Origin: Acidobacteriota bacterium
GTDB taxonomy: Bacteria > Acidobacteriota > Terriglobia > Terriglobales > SCQP01
Direction of reading: 5' to 3'
NCBI GenBank assembly: GCA_021818955.1
Contig: JAKASR010000002.1
Location: forward strand, 233,659 to 297,658
Length of the DNA: 64,000 nucleotides
Part shown: in pieces, positions 26,203 to 35,167 of the stretch
Layout: each line of letters starts with the position of its first letter
How positions within the stretch are numbered: the first letter of the stretch is position 1
Notes under the pieces: model-generated
Database searches by the model: none
What the model was told of the DNA's origin: nothing
What the model saw: the letters and a program-made list of their open reading frames with translations, nothing else
Program-made: the position numbers and the translations under genes

Positions 26203-27549
26203 ATGCAAGCGGAGATTTCACGGCCATCGGTGGTTTCGCATCTTGGTTTGTCGTCTTCAGCTGGCTGGAAGCTGGCGGCGAATAGCTGCTTTCTGGCGCT
26301 GGTTGGTCTGCTCGTTCCGGCCGGGCGCGCCCAAAAGCCCAAGTACACGCCGCAGCAGATCGCTAAATACCGCGCTAAAATGCGCGCCCGCCGCGCCAAG
26401 TACGAAGCTCAACTGCATCGCCGCGAGCGGCGCGAAGCCGCCCTGGCGCCCACGCCACCCATGGGCTGGAACAGTTGGAACCACTTTGCCGGCCGCATCA
26501 ATGCCCGCATCGTCCGCCAGACCGCCGACGCCATGGTCGCCAGCGGCATGCAAGCCGCCGGCTACAAGTACATCAATATTGACGACACCTGGGAAGGGCG
26601 GCGTGATGCCCGCGGACGCATTCATCCCAATGCCAAATTCGGCAGCATGAAGGCGCTCGCCGGTTATCTCCACTCCAAGGGCCTGAAACTCGGGATTTAT
26701 TCCTCGCCCGGTCCGAAAACCTGCGCCGGGTACGCCGGCAGCTATCGGCATGTGCGCCAGGATGCACGCAGCTATGCCCGCTGGGGCATCGATTATTTGA
26801 AGTACGACTGGTGCAGCGCCAGCCAGGTATATAAGCTGCAGCAACTGCCGCAGGTCTATTTGAAAATGTATCGGGCGCTGAAAGCCACCGGCCGCTCCAT
26901 CGTCTTCAGCCTCTGCGAATACGGCTGGCTCAATCCCTGGCACTTCGGCCCGTTCGTCGGCGGCAATCTCTGGCGTACCACCGGCGACATCAACGATACC
27001 TGGAAGCGCATGAGCCAGATCGGCTTCAGCCAGTCGCACCTGGCCCCTTATGCCGCTCCCGGACATTGGAACGACCCTGACATGCTGGAAGTCGGCAACG
27101 GCGGCATGACCGAAGACGAATATCGCACCCACATGAGCCTGTGGGCGATGCTGGCCGCACCGCTGATCGCCGGCAACGACCTGCGCCACATGTCCGCCTC
27201 CACCCGCGCCCTGCTCACCAATGGCGACGTTATCGCCGTGGACCAGGACCGGCTCGGACGCCAGGGCTATCGCATCTGGCGCAGCGGCCGCCATCCCCAA
27301 CAAGATCGCGAGATCTGGATCAAGCCGCTTGCCGGCGGCGCGAGCGCCGTCGCCTTTTTCAATCGCGGCCCGCGCCCGGCTTCCCTCACCTTATTCTGGT
27401 CGCAACTGGAGCTGCGGCCCCCGCTCCAGGCGCGCAATCTCTGGACCCATCAAAATCACAGCCTGCTGCAGCCGGCCTACACCGTCTCCGTCGCCTCCCA
27501 CGGCGTGGTCCTGCTGCGCGTCAAACCCACCTCGCTGGTTTTGCATTGA
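26203..27549 (+). CDS. Alpha-galactosidase, GH27 family
   Basis: 448 residues, with an N-terminal signal-like hydrophobic stretch (about 20-42) then a (beta/alpha)8 barrel: PTPPMGWNSWNHFAGRIN, YKYINIDDTWEG, LKLGIYSSPGPKTCAG, IDYLKYDWC with the nucleophilic Asp (about residue 200), and PGHWNDPDMLEVG with the acid/base Asp (about 291). A beta-sandwich C-terminal domain follows. It removes terminal alpha-linked galactose from oligosaccharides. GAGGA lies 6 bases upstream of the ATG at 26203. The upstream BNR gene ends 63 bp before it. Confidence 0.93.
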   Translation: MQAEISRPSVVSHLGLSSSAGWKLAANSCFLALVGLLVPAGRAQKPKYTPQQIAKYRAKMRARRAKYEAQLHRRERREAALAPTPPMGWNSWNHFAGRINARIVRQTADAMVASGMQAAGYKYINIDDTWEGRRDARGRIHPNAKFGSMKALAGYLHSKGLKLGIYSSPGPKTCAGYAGSYRHVRQDARSYARWGIDYLKYDWCSASQVYKLQQLPQVYLKMYRALKATGRSIVFSLCEYGWLNPWHFGPFVGGNLWRTTGDINDTWKRMSQIGFSQSHLAPYAAPGHWNDPDMLEVGNGGMTEDEYRTHMSLWAMLAAPLIAGNDLRHMSASTRALLTNGDVIAVDQDRLGRQGYRIWRSGRHPQQDREIWIKPLAGGASAVAFFNRGPRPASLTLFWSQLELRPPLQARNLWTHQNHSLLQPAYTVSVASHGVVLLRVKPTSLVLH

Positions 27550-27595
27550 AAGGACGCGGATGTTTCGTCAGTTTTTATTACAAAGCGAAGGCTCC

Positions 27596-27783
27596 AAACG
27601 TAACGGCCGAGCCGGACAGTAGTTCATATCCGAAAGCGCAGGCCGAAGCGCGGAGGTTGCCATTAGAGCCCGCGCCAATCAACGTCAAAAAACTTTCGGC
27701 ATCCATAAGTATTCGCAACGCGTCCGGTTACGGCTGGACCTTTGCGAAGCACCGGTGCCGAAAAGTAAAAGCGGCCGAGCCGC
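27596..27783 (+). repeat. Dispersed intergenic repeat, copy 1
   Basis: About 188 bp between the alpha-galactosidase and miaA. It begins AAACGTAACGGCCGAGCC and ends AAAAGTAAAAGCGGCCGAG followed by CCGC. The same ends and interior (GCAGGCCGAAGCGCGG, the GTATTCGCAA-type hairpin arm) recur in the other copies. It reads in the same orientation as copy 2, and opposite to copies 3-6. Confidence 0.8.
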
Positions 27784-27802
27784 GGTTCACTATCATGAAC
27801 TC

Positions 27803-28741
27803 ATGCCCAGCGCGGTGCAGTCTCTGCCTCCTTTAACCTTAGCGGTCGTTGCCGGGCCCACCGCCAGCGGCAAGACCGCGCTGGCGCTCGCCCTGGCCGA
27901 ACAGCTCAACGGCGAGATCGTCAACTTCGATTCCATGCAATTATTTCGCGGCTTCGACCTGGGCACGGCCAAACCCTCGCCGGCGGAACAAGCCCGCGTG
28001 CCGCACCATTTCATCGGCGAATTCGAGCCTACGGAAGCCATGACCGCCGGCGAATATGCCCGCCGCGCCCGCCCGCGCCTGGCCGCCATCGCTGCCGGCG
28101 GGCGCCTGCCGGTGCTGGTCGGCGGCAGTGGATTCTATCTGCGCGCCCTGCTCGATGGCCTGTCGCCGCTGCCGCCCGCCTCGCCCGAGCTGCGCCGGCG
28201 TCTGCGCCGCCGCTCCCCCGAGCGGCTGCATCGCTTGCTCCAGCGGCTCGACCCGGAAGCCGCCCGCCGCATCGCCCCGCGCGACGCTGCGAAAGCCATT
28301 CGCGCGCTTGAACTCCGCTGTCTCACCGGCAAGCCGCGGCAGGCCGCCTGGAGCGCGCATCCGCCTGAGCCGATGCCGGCCGTGCGCGCCCTTAAGCTCG
28401 GTCTCGCCCCGCCCCGCGCCGCGCTTTATGCCCGCATTGACCGCCGCGCCGGAGAAATGTTTGCCGGCGGCATTCAGGCCGAAACCCGCCGCCTGCTCGA
28501 ACGCTATCCCGCCGATCTCAAGCTGTTTGCCGCGCATGGCTATAAACAGGCTTGCGACCTGCTGCTGCGCCATGCCGATTTCAACGCCGCCCTGGCCGAA
28601 GCCCGTCAGGAGCAGCGCAACTATGCCAAGCGCCAGTTCACCTGGTTTCGCCGCGATCCGGAAATCCACTGGCTCGCCGGTTTTGGCGATGAGCCCGCTG
28701 TCCAGGCGGCGGCGCTGGACTGGGCGCGCTCGAAGCTGTAG
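27803..28741 (+). CDS. miaA: tRNA dimethylallyltransferase
   Basis: 312 residues. It adds the dimethylallyl group to A37 of tRNAs that read codons beginning with U. P-loop GPTASGKTALALALAE near the N-terminus, DSMQLFRGFDLGTAKPS, PHHFIGEFEPTE and VLVGGSGFYLRALLDG are all in place, with the RNQRNYAKRQ-like arm (EQRNYAKRQFTWFRRD). The ATG at 27803 (MPSAVQS) is preferred over 27755 because the earlier one lies in the repeat. A TATCAT 6 bases before suggests a leaderless message. Confidence 0.93.
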   Translation: MPSAVQSLPPLTLAVVAGPTASGKTALALALAEQLNGEIVNFDSMQLFRGFDLGTAKPSPAEQARVPHHFIGEFEPTEAMTAGEYARRARPRLAAIAAGGRLPVLVGGSGFYLRALLDGLSPLPPASPELRRRLRRRSPERLHRLLQRLDPEAARRIAPRDAAKAIRALELRCLTGKPRQAAWSAHPPEPMPAVRALKLGLAPPRAALYARIDRRAGEMFAGGIQAETRRLLERYPADLKLFAAHGYKQACDLLLRHADFNAALAEARQEQRNYAKRQFTWFRRDPEIHWLAGFGDEPAVQAAALDWARSKL

Positions 28742-28978
28742 ATCAACTGTCAGTCTGGTATCTCATTGATTCTATTCACTATCACTGACATGCCGGACAA
28801 GTTTGGCGCGCGATTATTTTTGTTTCCGTGCAATGCGTTTGGTTTTGAAATTTATGAGCGTCAATCTCATTTTTATTCCAGTCTCGTGTCCGTTTCCGCC
28901 CGCCGTCTTGTGCTTTCGCCACCGATTCAGTAGTGTCAATCTTTACCGGTATTTTGTTGCCATGGGGAGATGGTAAGT

Positions 28979-29950
28979 ATGCGCTATCGCAAGCTGGGCC
29001 GCACCGGCATGGAGGTCAGTGAACTGGGTTACGGCGCCTGGGGTATCGGGCAGTTCATGTGGGTCGGCGCCGACGATGAAACCTCGCTAGCCTCGCTCCA
29101 AGCAGCGCGCGCTGCCGGTGTCAATTTTTTCGATACCGCACTGGCCTATGGCGAAGGCCACAGCGAACAATTGATCGCCCGCGCCTTTGGCCGCTCGCTC
29201 GAGGTGATCGTCGCCACCAAAGTCCCTCCCAAAAACCTGATCTGGCCGGCTCAGCCCGGTTCATCCTTGGCCGAGGTTTTTCCCCGCGAACACGTCTTTG
29301 GCTCGCTGGAAACCTCGCTGCGCAATCTGGGCCGCGAGCGCGTCGATCTGTTTCAGTTTCATGTCTGGAATGATGACTGGGCGGACGCGCCGGAGTGGCG
29401 GCGCATGGTGGAAGAAATGAAGGCCTCGGGCAAGGTGCGCGCCATCGGCATCTCGATAAACGACCATCAGCCGGCCAATTCGTTGCGCGCCCTGGCCACC
29501 GGCCTGGTGGATGTGGTTCAGGTGATCTACAACATTTTCGACCAGTCCCCGGAAGACGAGTTGTTTCCCGCCTGCCGGCGGCATAACGTTGGCGTCATCG
29601 CCCGCGTCCCCTTCGACGAGGGCAGCCTGACCGGCCATATCCGGCCCGATACGAAATTTCCCGAAGGCGACTGGCGCAATGAATATTTCGCCGGCAACCG
29701 CAAGCGCGAGGTCTGGGACCGGGTGGAGCAGATTTGCGCCGATCTGGGCATCCAGCCATCCGAGTTGCCGGCGCTGGCGCTGCGGTTCTGCATCAGCATG
29801 CCGGACGTGAGCACCGTCATTCCCGGCATGCGTACGCTGGCGCATGTGCGCTCGAATGCCGCCGCGGTGGAAGAAGGCCCGCTGGTCGCGTCCGCGCTGG
29901 CCAAGCTGCGCCCGCACCGCTGGGTGCGCAATTATTATGCCGAGCACTGA
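28979..29950 (+). CDS. Aldo/keto reductase family protein
   Basis: 323 residues of the (beta/alpha)8 AKR fold. The catalytic tetrad is visible: Asp in FFDTALAYGEGHSE with the following Tyr, Lys in VIVATKVPP, and His in FQFHVWND. The NADPH-binding C-terminal part is RFCISMPDVSTVIPGMRTLAHVRSN. The substrate is unknown. The ATG at 28979 is preferred because GGAGA lies 9 bases upstream; an in-frame ATG at 28970 overlaps this site. The about 230 bp before it show no gene. Confidence 0.92.
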   Translation: MRYRKLGRTGMEVSELGYGAWGIGQFMWVGADDETSLASLQAARAAGVNFFDTALAYGEGHSEQLIARAFGRSLEVIVATKVPPKNLIWPAQPGSSLAEVFPREHVFGSLETSLRNLGRERVDLFQFHVWNDDWADAPEWRRMVEEMKASGKVRAIGISINDHQPANSLRALATGLVDVVQVIYNIFDQSPEDELFPACRRHNVGVIARVPFDEGSLTGHIRPDTKFPEGDWRNEYFAGNRKREVWDRVEQICADLGIQPSELPALALRFCISMPDVSTVIPGMRTLAHVRSNAAAVEEGPLVASALAKLRPHRWVRNYYAEH

Positions 29951-30003
29951 ATTGTACGAAAGGAAAGCGGCCTTGTTCTCTTCTGCCAATAGAAAAATTT
30001 CTA

Positions 30004-30212
30004 AAAGCGTTAACGGCCGAGCCGGGCAGCAGTTCATGTCCGAGATCGCAGGCCGATGCGCGCGGTTCCTGTCAGCTCCCGCGCCTGTTAGCGGCAATAG
30101 TCAGCAATTCCGCAGGAATTGCGCCCAGCAATATCGGGTGGGCAATAGCTCTGGATGCGGCCGGACGATGGCGAAAGCGCCAGCGCTTAAAAGTAAAAGC
30201 GGCCGAGCCGCC
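30004..30212 (+). repeat. Dispersed intergenic repeat, copy 2
   Basis: About 209 bp between the aldo/keto reductase and the M28 peptidase. Ends are AAAGCGTTAACGGCCGAGCC and AAAAGTAAAAGCGGCCGAG plus CCGCC, the same as copy 1. It carries one perfect 19-bp palindrome (30104-30122, GCAATTCCGCAGGAATTGC) in the middle. The middle hairpin arm is more degenerate than in copies 3 and 5. Confidence 0.8.
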
Positions 30213-30239
30213 TTCATCCCGCCGCGTGCGGCGGAAGCT

Positions 30240-32429
30240 GTGCGTTTAGCCATCAGCTCATTATTAGCGATTGCGGTCTTGGCGGTGGCGCTGAACGCGC
30301 AGGCGCCGGCGCCTGCGCCCGCCCAGCCGCAAGCGGCCACCGCGGCCACGGCGGCACGGTTGCGTGGTTTTTTGCCCGCCGCCGCGGCTCAGGAATTAAA
30401 TTGGGAGCGGCAAATGCAGGCGCTGCCCCAGGCCGCCTCCTTGCGCGCCAGTCTCAAGCGGCTTACCGCCCAACCCCATGTCGCCGGCACGCCTTACGAC
30501 CGCTCCGACGCGCTTTATGTGGCCGCGGTCTTCCGCCATGCCGGATTGCACACCCGCATTGTGCGCTATTCGGCGCTGTTGCCCTACCCCGCCGAGGTCA
30601 GCATTGAACTGGTGCGGCCTCAATCGCAGCCGCTGGCCAACTACGAAGCTCCCATTCCCGGCGACCGCTTTTCGGCGATGAAGAACGCCGTGATCGGCTT
30701 CAATGCCTACTCTCCCTCCGGTGACGTCACCGCGCCGGTGGTCTATGCCAACTACGGGCTGGAAAACGACTATGCCGAACTGAAACGCGATGGCATTTCC
30801 ATCCGCGGCAAAATCGTGCTGGTACGTTATGGCCGTTCCTATCGCGGCATCAAGTCGGAGCTGGCGGCGGCGCACGGCGCGGCCGGATGCCTGATTTATT
30901 CCGACCCCAATGACGATGGCTATCACGCCGGCAATGCTTATCCGCTCGGCTCCTATCGCCCCGCCACCGGCATCCAGCGCGGCTCGATTCTGAACAACAA
31001 CTATCCCGGCGCCCCGCTGAAGCCGGGACAGGCGTATCCGGCCGGGGAAGCGGCTGCATGGAAAGCGGCGCTGCCGACCGTTCCCACCGCGCCCTTGTCC
31101 TACACCGCGGCCGAGCCGATTCTGGCCGCGCTCACTGGCCTGCCCGCGCCGCGTTCCTGGCAGGGCGGGTTGCCGTTTACCTACCATCTCGGCGGCAACG
31201 GCAGGGTGCAGGTGCATATGCGCCTGCGCATGGATTTCCGTTATCGCACGATTTGGGATATTATCGGCCGCCTGGACGGTCATGAGCCGGGCGAGGTGCT
31301 GGTGGGCAATCACCGCGACGCCTGGACCTTCGGCGCGGTCGACCCGAATAGCGGCACCATGGTGCTACTGGAGCTGGCGCGCGCGTTGGGCCGCTTGCAT
31401 GCCGCCGGTTGGCAGCCGCGGCGCACCATCCGCCTCTGTTCCTGGGATGCGGAAGAATTCGCCCTGATCGGCTCGACTGATTACGCCGAACGCCATCTGG
31501 CCAATCTGCGCAAGCAGGCCGCCGTCTATCTCAATATGGACGAAGGCGACTTCGGTCCCTACTTTTCGCCCGGCGCGGTGCCTTCGCTTCGCCGCCTGAT
31601 CTACGCCGCCGCCCGCGGCGTCGCCGCTCCCCCGGTGACGCCCACGGGCTCGGTGATCCCGCCGCCCGGCTGCACTCCCCGCACGGTTTTCGATCTCTGG
31701 CAATGCCAGCGGGCGGCGGCCGCGCCCGCCGCCGGTCCACCTCCGGCCGGGCCGCCTCCCATCGGTGTGATTGGCGGCGGCAGCGACTTTGAACCCTTTC
31801 TCGATTACGTGGGCGTGGCCACCGCCGATATCAGCTTTGCCGGACCTTACGGCGTTTACCATTCGCTCTACGACGATTTTCATTACTTTCGCACCCAGGA
31901 AGATCCGCGCTTCGACTACGGCGTGACTTGTACCCGGGTGATGGGCGTGCTTACCATGCGTTTGGCCGATGCCAATTTGTTGCCGCTGAATCTGAACGAC
32001 TATGCCGGCGCGATCAGCCGTTATGTTGCCGAACTCCAGCACAAACAGGCGACCGGGCCGGGAGCGCAATTGAACTGGCCGCGCGTGGAAACCGCCGCGC
32101 TGCGCCTGCAATCTGCCGCGCGCCAATTCAGCGTCCGAGCCCGGGCCGCCCTGACCGGCTCGGCGCAGCATCCCCGCCGCTTGGCGCGCTTCAATGCCGC
32201 GCTGGCGGGCTTCGAACAGAACCTGCTGCTCCGCCGCGGTCTGCCCGGCCGCCCCTTTTATCGCAACCTGATCTTTGCACCCGAAATCACTCGCGGCTAT
32301 GCCACTGCGCGCTTGCCGGGCGTAAGCCAAATGCTGAAAGAGAAAAATTGGCTGGGGGCTTCAGTCCAACTGCGCTACCTTTATGAAGCGCTGCAGCGCG
32401 CGACCATTCGGCTCCAGACCGTGCGCTAA
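30240..32429 (+). CDS. Secreted M28-family peptidase (glutamate carboxypeptidase II / transferrin receptor-like)
   Basis: 729 residues from the GTG at 30240, which opens a clear signal peptide (VRLAISSLLAIAVLAVALNA). A PA domain (about 150-260) is followed by the M28 zinc-peptidase core: GNHRDAWTFGAVDPNSGT (ligands His and Asp), SWDAEEFALIGSTDYAE (catalytic Glu and ligand) and YHSLYDDFHYF. A C-terminal dimerisation-type domain closes the protein. It should remove residues from peptides outside the cytoplasm. An in-frame ATG at 30168, inside repeat copy 2, would add a 24-residue repeat-encoded leader. Confidence 0.85.
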   Translation: MRLAISSLLAIAVLAVALNAQAPAPAPAQPQAATAATAARLRGFLPAAAAQELNWERQMQALPQAASLRASLKRLTAQPHVAGTPYDRSDALYVAAVFRHAGLHTRIVRYSALLPYPAEVSIELVRPQSQPLANYEAPIPGDRFSAMKNAVIGFNAYSPSGDVTAPVVYANYGLENDYAELKRDGISIRGKIVLVRYGRSYRGIKSELAAAHGAAGCLIYSDPNDDGYHAGNAYPLGSYRPATGIQRGSILNNNYPGAPLKPGQAYPAGEAAAWKAALPTVPTAPLSYTAAEPILAALTGLPAPRSWQGGLPFTYHLGGNGRVQVHMRLRMDFRYRTIWDIIGRLDGHEPGEVLVGNHRDAWTFGAVDPNSGTMVLLELARALGRLHAAGWQPRRTIRLCSWDAEEFALIGSTDYAERHLANLRKQAAVYLNMDEGDFGPYFSPGAVPSLRRLIYAAARGVAAPPVTPTGSVIPPPGCTPRTVFDLWQCQRAAAAPAAGPPPAGPPPIGVIGGGSDFEPFLDYVGVATADISFAGPYGVYHSLYDDFHYFRTQEDPRFDYGVTCTRVMGVLTMRLADANLLPLNLNDYAGAISRYVAELQHKQATGPGAQLNWPRVETAALRLQSAARQFSVRARAALTGSAQHPRRLARFNAALAGFEQNLLLRRGLPGRPFYRNLIFAPEITRGYATARLPGVSQMLKEKNWLGASVQLRYLYEALQRATIRLQTVR

Positions 32430-32546
32430 AGCAGCCGCGGGCATCCAGGCTTGTAGTGCACCGCATTTTGATCGACAATAGCGCGTCGAAACGAAGAGTG
32501 ATTGCGGCTTCATTCCCCCGGTTGAGAAGTCCTCGTTACAGGGCTC

Positions 32547-32816
32547 ATGGTCATTGTTTGCTGCAATTGTCAGTCGCGGAATACCGTCCGCGTCAAACGT
32601 ACCGCAGGTGAGCGGTTGCGAGGGGTTCGCACGGCCTGGAATTGCCGCGATTGCGGCCGCCGCTTTACTCCCAGGCAGGTAAAGCATTGCTGGCGCTGCG
32701 GCAGCGACTTGGATCGTCGCCGCCGCTCGCAATGGGGCGATTACCTGATGGCGATTTTTGGGCTGCGGCCCTATTCCTGCCGGCGCTGTGCCGTGCGCCG
32801 CTACCGTAAGGGTTAA
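32547..32816 (+). CDS. Small zinc-ribbon protein
   Basis: 89 residues, strongly basic, with cysteine pairs CCNC near the start, CRDCGRRF (about 33), CWRCG (about 48) and CRRC near the end; the pairs fit two zinc ribbons. Between the last two pairs is WGDYLMAIFGLRPY, a short hydrophobic helix. Related proteins from acidobacteria are uncharacterised; RNA or DNA binding is inferred from charge. It follows the M28 gene by 117 bp and its last four bases overlap the convergent next gene. Confidence 0.7.
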   Translation: MVIVCCNCQSRNTVRVKRTAGERLRGVRTAWNCRDCGRRFTPRQVKHCWRCGSDLDRRRRSQWGDYLMAIFGLRPYSCRRCAVRRYRKG

Positions 32817-33451
32817 CTCCTGCTGGATTTTTTCAGGCCCAGCCGCGCGATAACTGCCGGAGGGCAGCCCGTCCAGCCGGCCTGGGGTTCATTGCCCAAA
32901 TACGGCAAATCGCGCATGCCCATCCGGCTGGTATAGAAACCGCTGACCACAAGATCGCGCAGCCGATTGAAAAAAGCGACTCCGGCGGCATCCGCCGGAG
33001 CGGCTTTCGCCGGATACGCAATGCGGTCGAGCATCTGCCGTTGGCGCGCACGCGAACAATGGGCGAAAGCTTCGCCATAGACACGGCGGCACTTCTGGTC
33101 GAGCCAGGCCAGGCCGCCGCGTATCTGATCGAGCAAAAATCCGCCCTTCAGCCCCAGCCAGTCGTCAATAAATTCGGGAACGCCGGCCTCGCTGGCGTTG
33201 CCCGTAACCGAGTCCGCCGGCACAATCCAATCGGCCAATATTTTCAGCGTCTGCCATTCCTGTGCATTCAAGATGCGCGGGTAGGGCCGGGTGGCGTCGC
33301 CCGGAGCGCCTGGCGAAAAAGCTTGAAAAGTCGCCGCGCCGGCGGCGTAAGGCGCGCTCGCCAGCGCGGCCGCCACGGGCATTCCCGCCGCGATTTTCAG
33401 CAGGTCGCGGCGCTCGAAACGCAAAGCGGTTTTCGCAGAGCCGGATTTCAT
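32813..33451 (-). CDS. Gluconate 2-dehydrogenase subunit 3 family protein (Tat-exported)
   Basis: 212 residues. The N-terminus has a twin-arginine signal (ERRDLLKIAAGMPVAAALAS). The mature part, LNAQEWQTLKILADWIVPADSVTGNASEAGVPEFIDDWL onward, is the subunit-3 domain that partners GMC flavoproteins of membrane-bound gluconate or other sugar/alcohol dehydrogenases. The start at 33451 is the ATG 6 bases after AAAGGAG. It is the last gene of the ten-gene operon and lies 24 bp after the GMC gene, so the two probably form a complex and may be co-exported. Confidence 0.88.
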   Translation of the reverse strand: MKSGSAKTALRFERRDLLKIAAGMPVAAALASAPYAAGAATFQAFSPGAPGDATRPYPRILNAQEWQTLKILADWIVPADSVTGNASEAGVPEFIDDWLGLKGGFLLDQIRGGLAWLDQKCRRVYGEAFAHCSRARQRQMLDRIAYPAKAAPADAAGVAFFNRLRDLVVSGFYTSRMGMRDLPYLGNEPQAGWTGCPPAVIARLGLKKSSRS

Positions 33452-33475
33452 GGACATCTCCTTTCAGTGGGTTGC

Positions 33476-35167
33476 TTATACGCTGCCTTGACGCGCCAGC
33501 CGCACGACGTTTTCTGCCGTGCGCCAAGCTAGAGCCATGATCGTCAATGTGGGATTTTTATCCGCCAGGCTGACAAACGGCGCGCCATCGGAAATAAACA
33601 GATTTTTGCAGTCCCAGGCCTGGCAGTAAGAATTGAGCACGGATGTTTTCGGATCGCTGCCCATGCGCGCGCCGCCAACTTCGTGGATGCCCTGGCCGCC
33701 CACCGATATGCCCCATTGCCGGTCCGCGCCGGCCGAGGCGACGACGCGACCGCCACCGGCTTCGACGATTTGCTGAAAGGTGGTTTGCATATGCTGCGCC
33801 ATCTGCAACTCTTCCTCGCCCCACTGGAAATGAAAACGCAGCACCGGTATGCCCCACTCGTCCAGCGCTTGCGGATCCAGTTCGCAATAGCTGGCGGCGT
33901 TAGGAATCATCTCGCCGCGCCCGGCAAAGCTTACGAAGCTGCCGTAAACTTCGCGGCAGGCCTGTTTGAAAGCGGGGCCATATCCGCCTCCGGTCAACTC
34001 TTCCGTTCCCGAGAGAATGCCCGGCATTGGCATGCCGGCGCGGCCGCCATAAAACTCGATGTGATAGCCGCGGGAAAACGGCAAGGTTTTCCGTTCGCTG
34101 CCGTAGTTCCACCAGGGCATATAGAGGTGCATGCCTCCCACGCCGTCTTCATTGTGCGGCGGCAAATTGCGCAGCGCCGGAAAATATCCGGTGACATCGC
34201 TCATCACTGTGTCCATGAGATAACGCCCGACCAGCCCGCTGGAGTTGGCCAAACCGTTGGGATGGCGCGGGCTGCGCGAGTTCAGCAGCAGCCGCGCGGT
34301 TTCGCAGGAGCTAGCGGCCAGCACCACCACCTTACCGCGCACGCGCACTTCCCGGCGGCTGCTCTTGTCGATGTAAGCAACGCCATGCGCGCGGCCATCG
34401 GCCCCGGTCAGCACCTCGCGCGCCATGGCATTGAGGCGGATTTCGAGTTTGCCGGTGAGGCGCGCCGGATTGAGCAACACCACGGGCGAGGTGAAATTCG
34501 AGCCCAGGCGGCAGCTCCGGCCGCACTGCGACACATAGTGGCAGGCTGGCCGCCCGCGATGCGCGCGGGTGAGTATCGCCAGCCGCGAGGGGATGCAAGG
34601 GATGTGCAGCTTGCCGCAGGCTTGCTGGACCAGCAGTTCGTAACATCGCGGATCGGGCGGCGGTAAAAAATCGCCATCCGGCAGGTTTTCGATCCCTGCC
34701 GGCGAGCCGAACACGCCAATCAGACGCTCGGTATAGGTGTAATACGGCGCCAGCTCCTCGTAGCGGATGGGCCAGTCAAACCCTTTGCCGTCGCGGCTGT
34801 AGGGTTGGAAATCATAGGGCCCGTTGCGCAGCGAGATGCGGCCCCAGGAGTTGGTGCGCCCGCCCAGCATACGCGAGCGAAACCACATGAACTGCTCGCC
34901 CGGCGCGGTCAGGTAGGGTTCTCCCGGCACCTGCCAACCGCCGACCGCGGCAAGAAAATAATCGAACTTGTTCTCGTCTCCGCCGCCGTGATAAGGCACG
35001 TCGTATTGCCATTCCAGCCACTTGGAATCGCGCGCGGAATCGAAATCTCCTCCGGCTTCAAGCATCAGGCAACGCGCGCCGGCCTGGGTGAGCACATAAG
35101 CGGCCATGCCCCCGCCTGCACCAGAGCCGACAATAATAGCGTCATAAATATCATTGTTTTCCGGCAT
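33476..35167 (-). CDS. GMC-family FAD-dependent oxidoreductase
   Basis: 563 residues. The FAD dinucleotide motif is IVGSGAGGGMAAYVLTQAGA with the LEAG acidic end (about 10-40). Further in: MLGGRTNSWGRISLR, a fingerprint SSCETARLLLNSRS, and the C-terminal IHEVGGARMGSDPKTSV with the catalytic His, then DKNPTLTIMALAWRTAENV with the Asn. It resembles the flavoprotein subunit of gluconate and related dehydrogenases. It has no signal of its own, so export would depend on the Tat signal of subunit 3. Start ATG at 35167 overlaps the preceding gene by 17 bp. Confidence 0.9.
   Translation of the reverse strand: MPENNDIYDAIIVGSGAGGGMAAYVLTQAGARCLMLEAGGDFDSARDSKWLEWQYDVPYHGGGDENKFDYFLAAVGGWQVPGEPYLTAPGEQFMWFRSRMLGGRTNSWGRISLRNGPYDFQPYSRDGKGFDWPIRYEELAPYYTYTERLIGVFGSPAGIENLPDGDFLPPPDPRCYELLVQQACGKLHIPCIPSRLAILTRAHRGRPACHYVSQCGRSCRLGSNFTSPVVLLNPARLTGKLEIRLNAMAREVLTGADGRAHGVAYIDKSSRREVRVRGKVVVLAASSCETARLLLNSRSPRHPNGLANSSGLVGRYLMDTVMSDVTGYFPALRNLPPHNEDGVGGMHLYMPWWNYGSERKTLPFSRGYHIEFYGGRAGMPMPGILSGTEELTGGGYGPAFKQACREVYGSFVSFAGRGEMIPNAASYCELDPQALDEWGIPVLRFHFQWGEEELQMAQHMQTTFQQIVEAGGGRVVASAGADRQWGISVGGQGIHEVGGARMGSDPKTSVLNSYCQAWDCKNLFISDGAPFVSLADKNPTLTIMALAWRTAENVVRLARQGSV

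Noticed and set aside
26257-27303. 348-residue minus-strand frame antisense to the alpha-galactosidase
   Set aside because: Codon composition is a shadow of the GH27 gene, whose motifs and start are clear.
27755-27802. Upstream start of the miaA frame (MPKSKSGRAA...)
   Set aside because: These codons come from the end of repeat copy 1 and lie before the P-loop region where the family normally starts.
29844-30239. N-terminal extension of the M28 reading frame overlapping the aldo/keto reductase gene
   Set aside because: The extension crosses the reductase end and repeat copy 2 and lacks a Shine-Dalgarno; the signal peptide begins at 30240.
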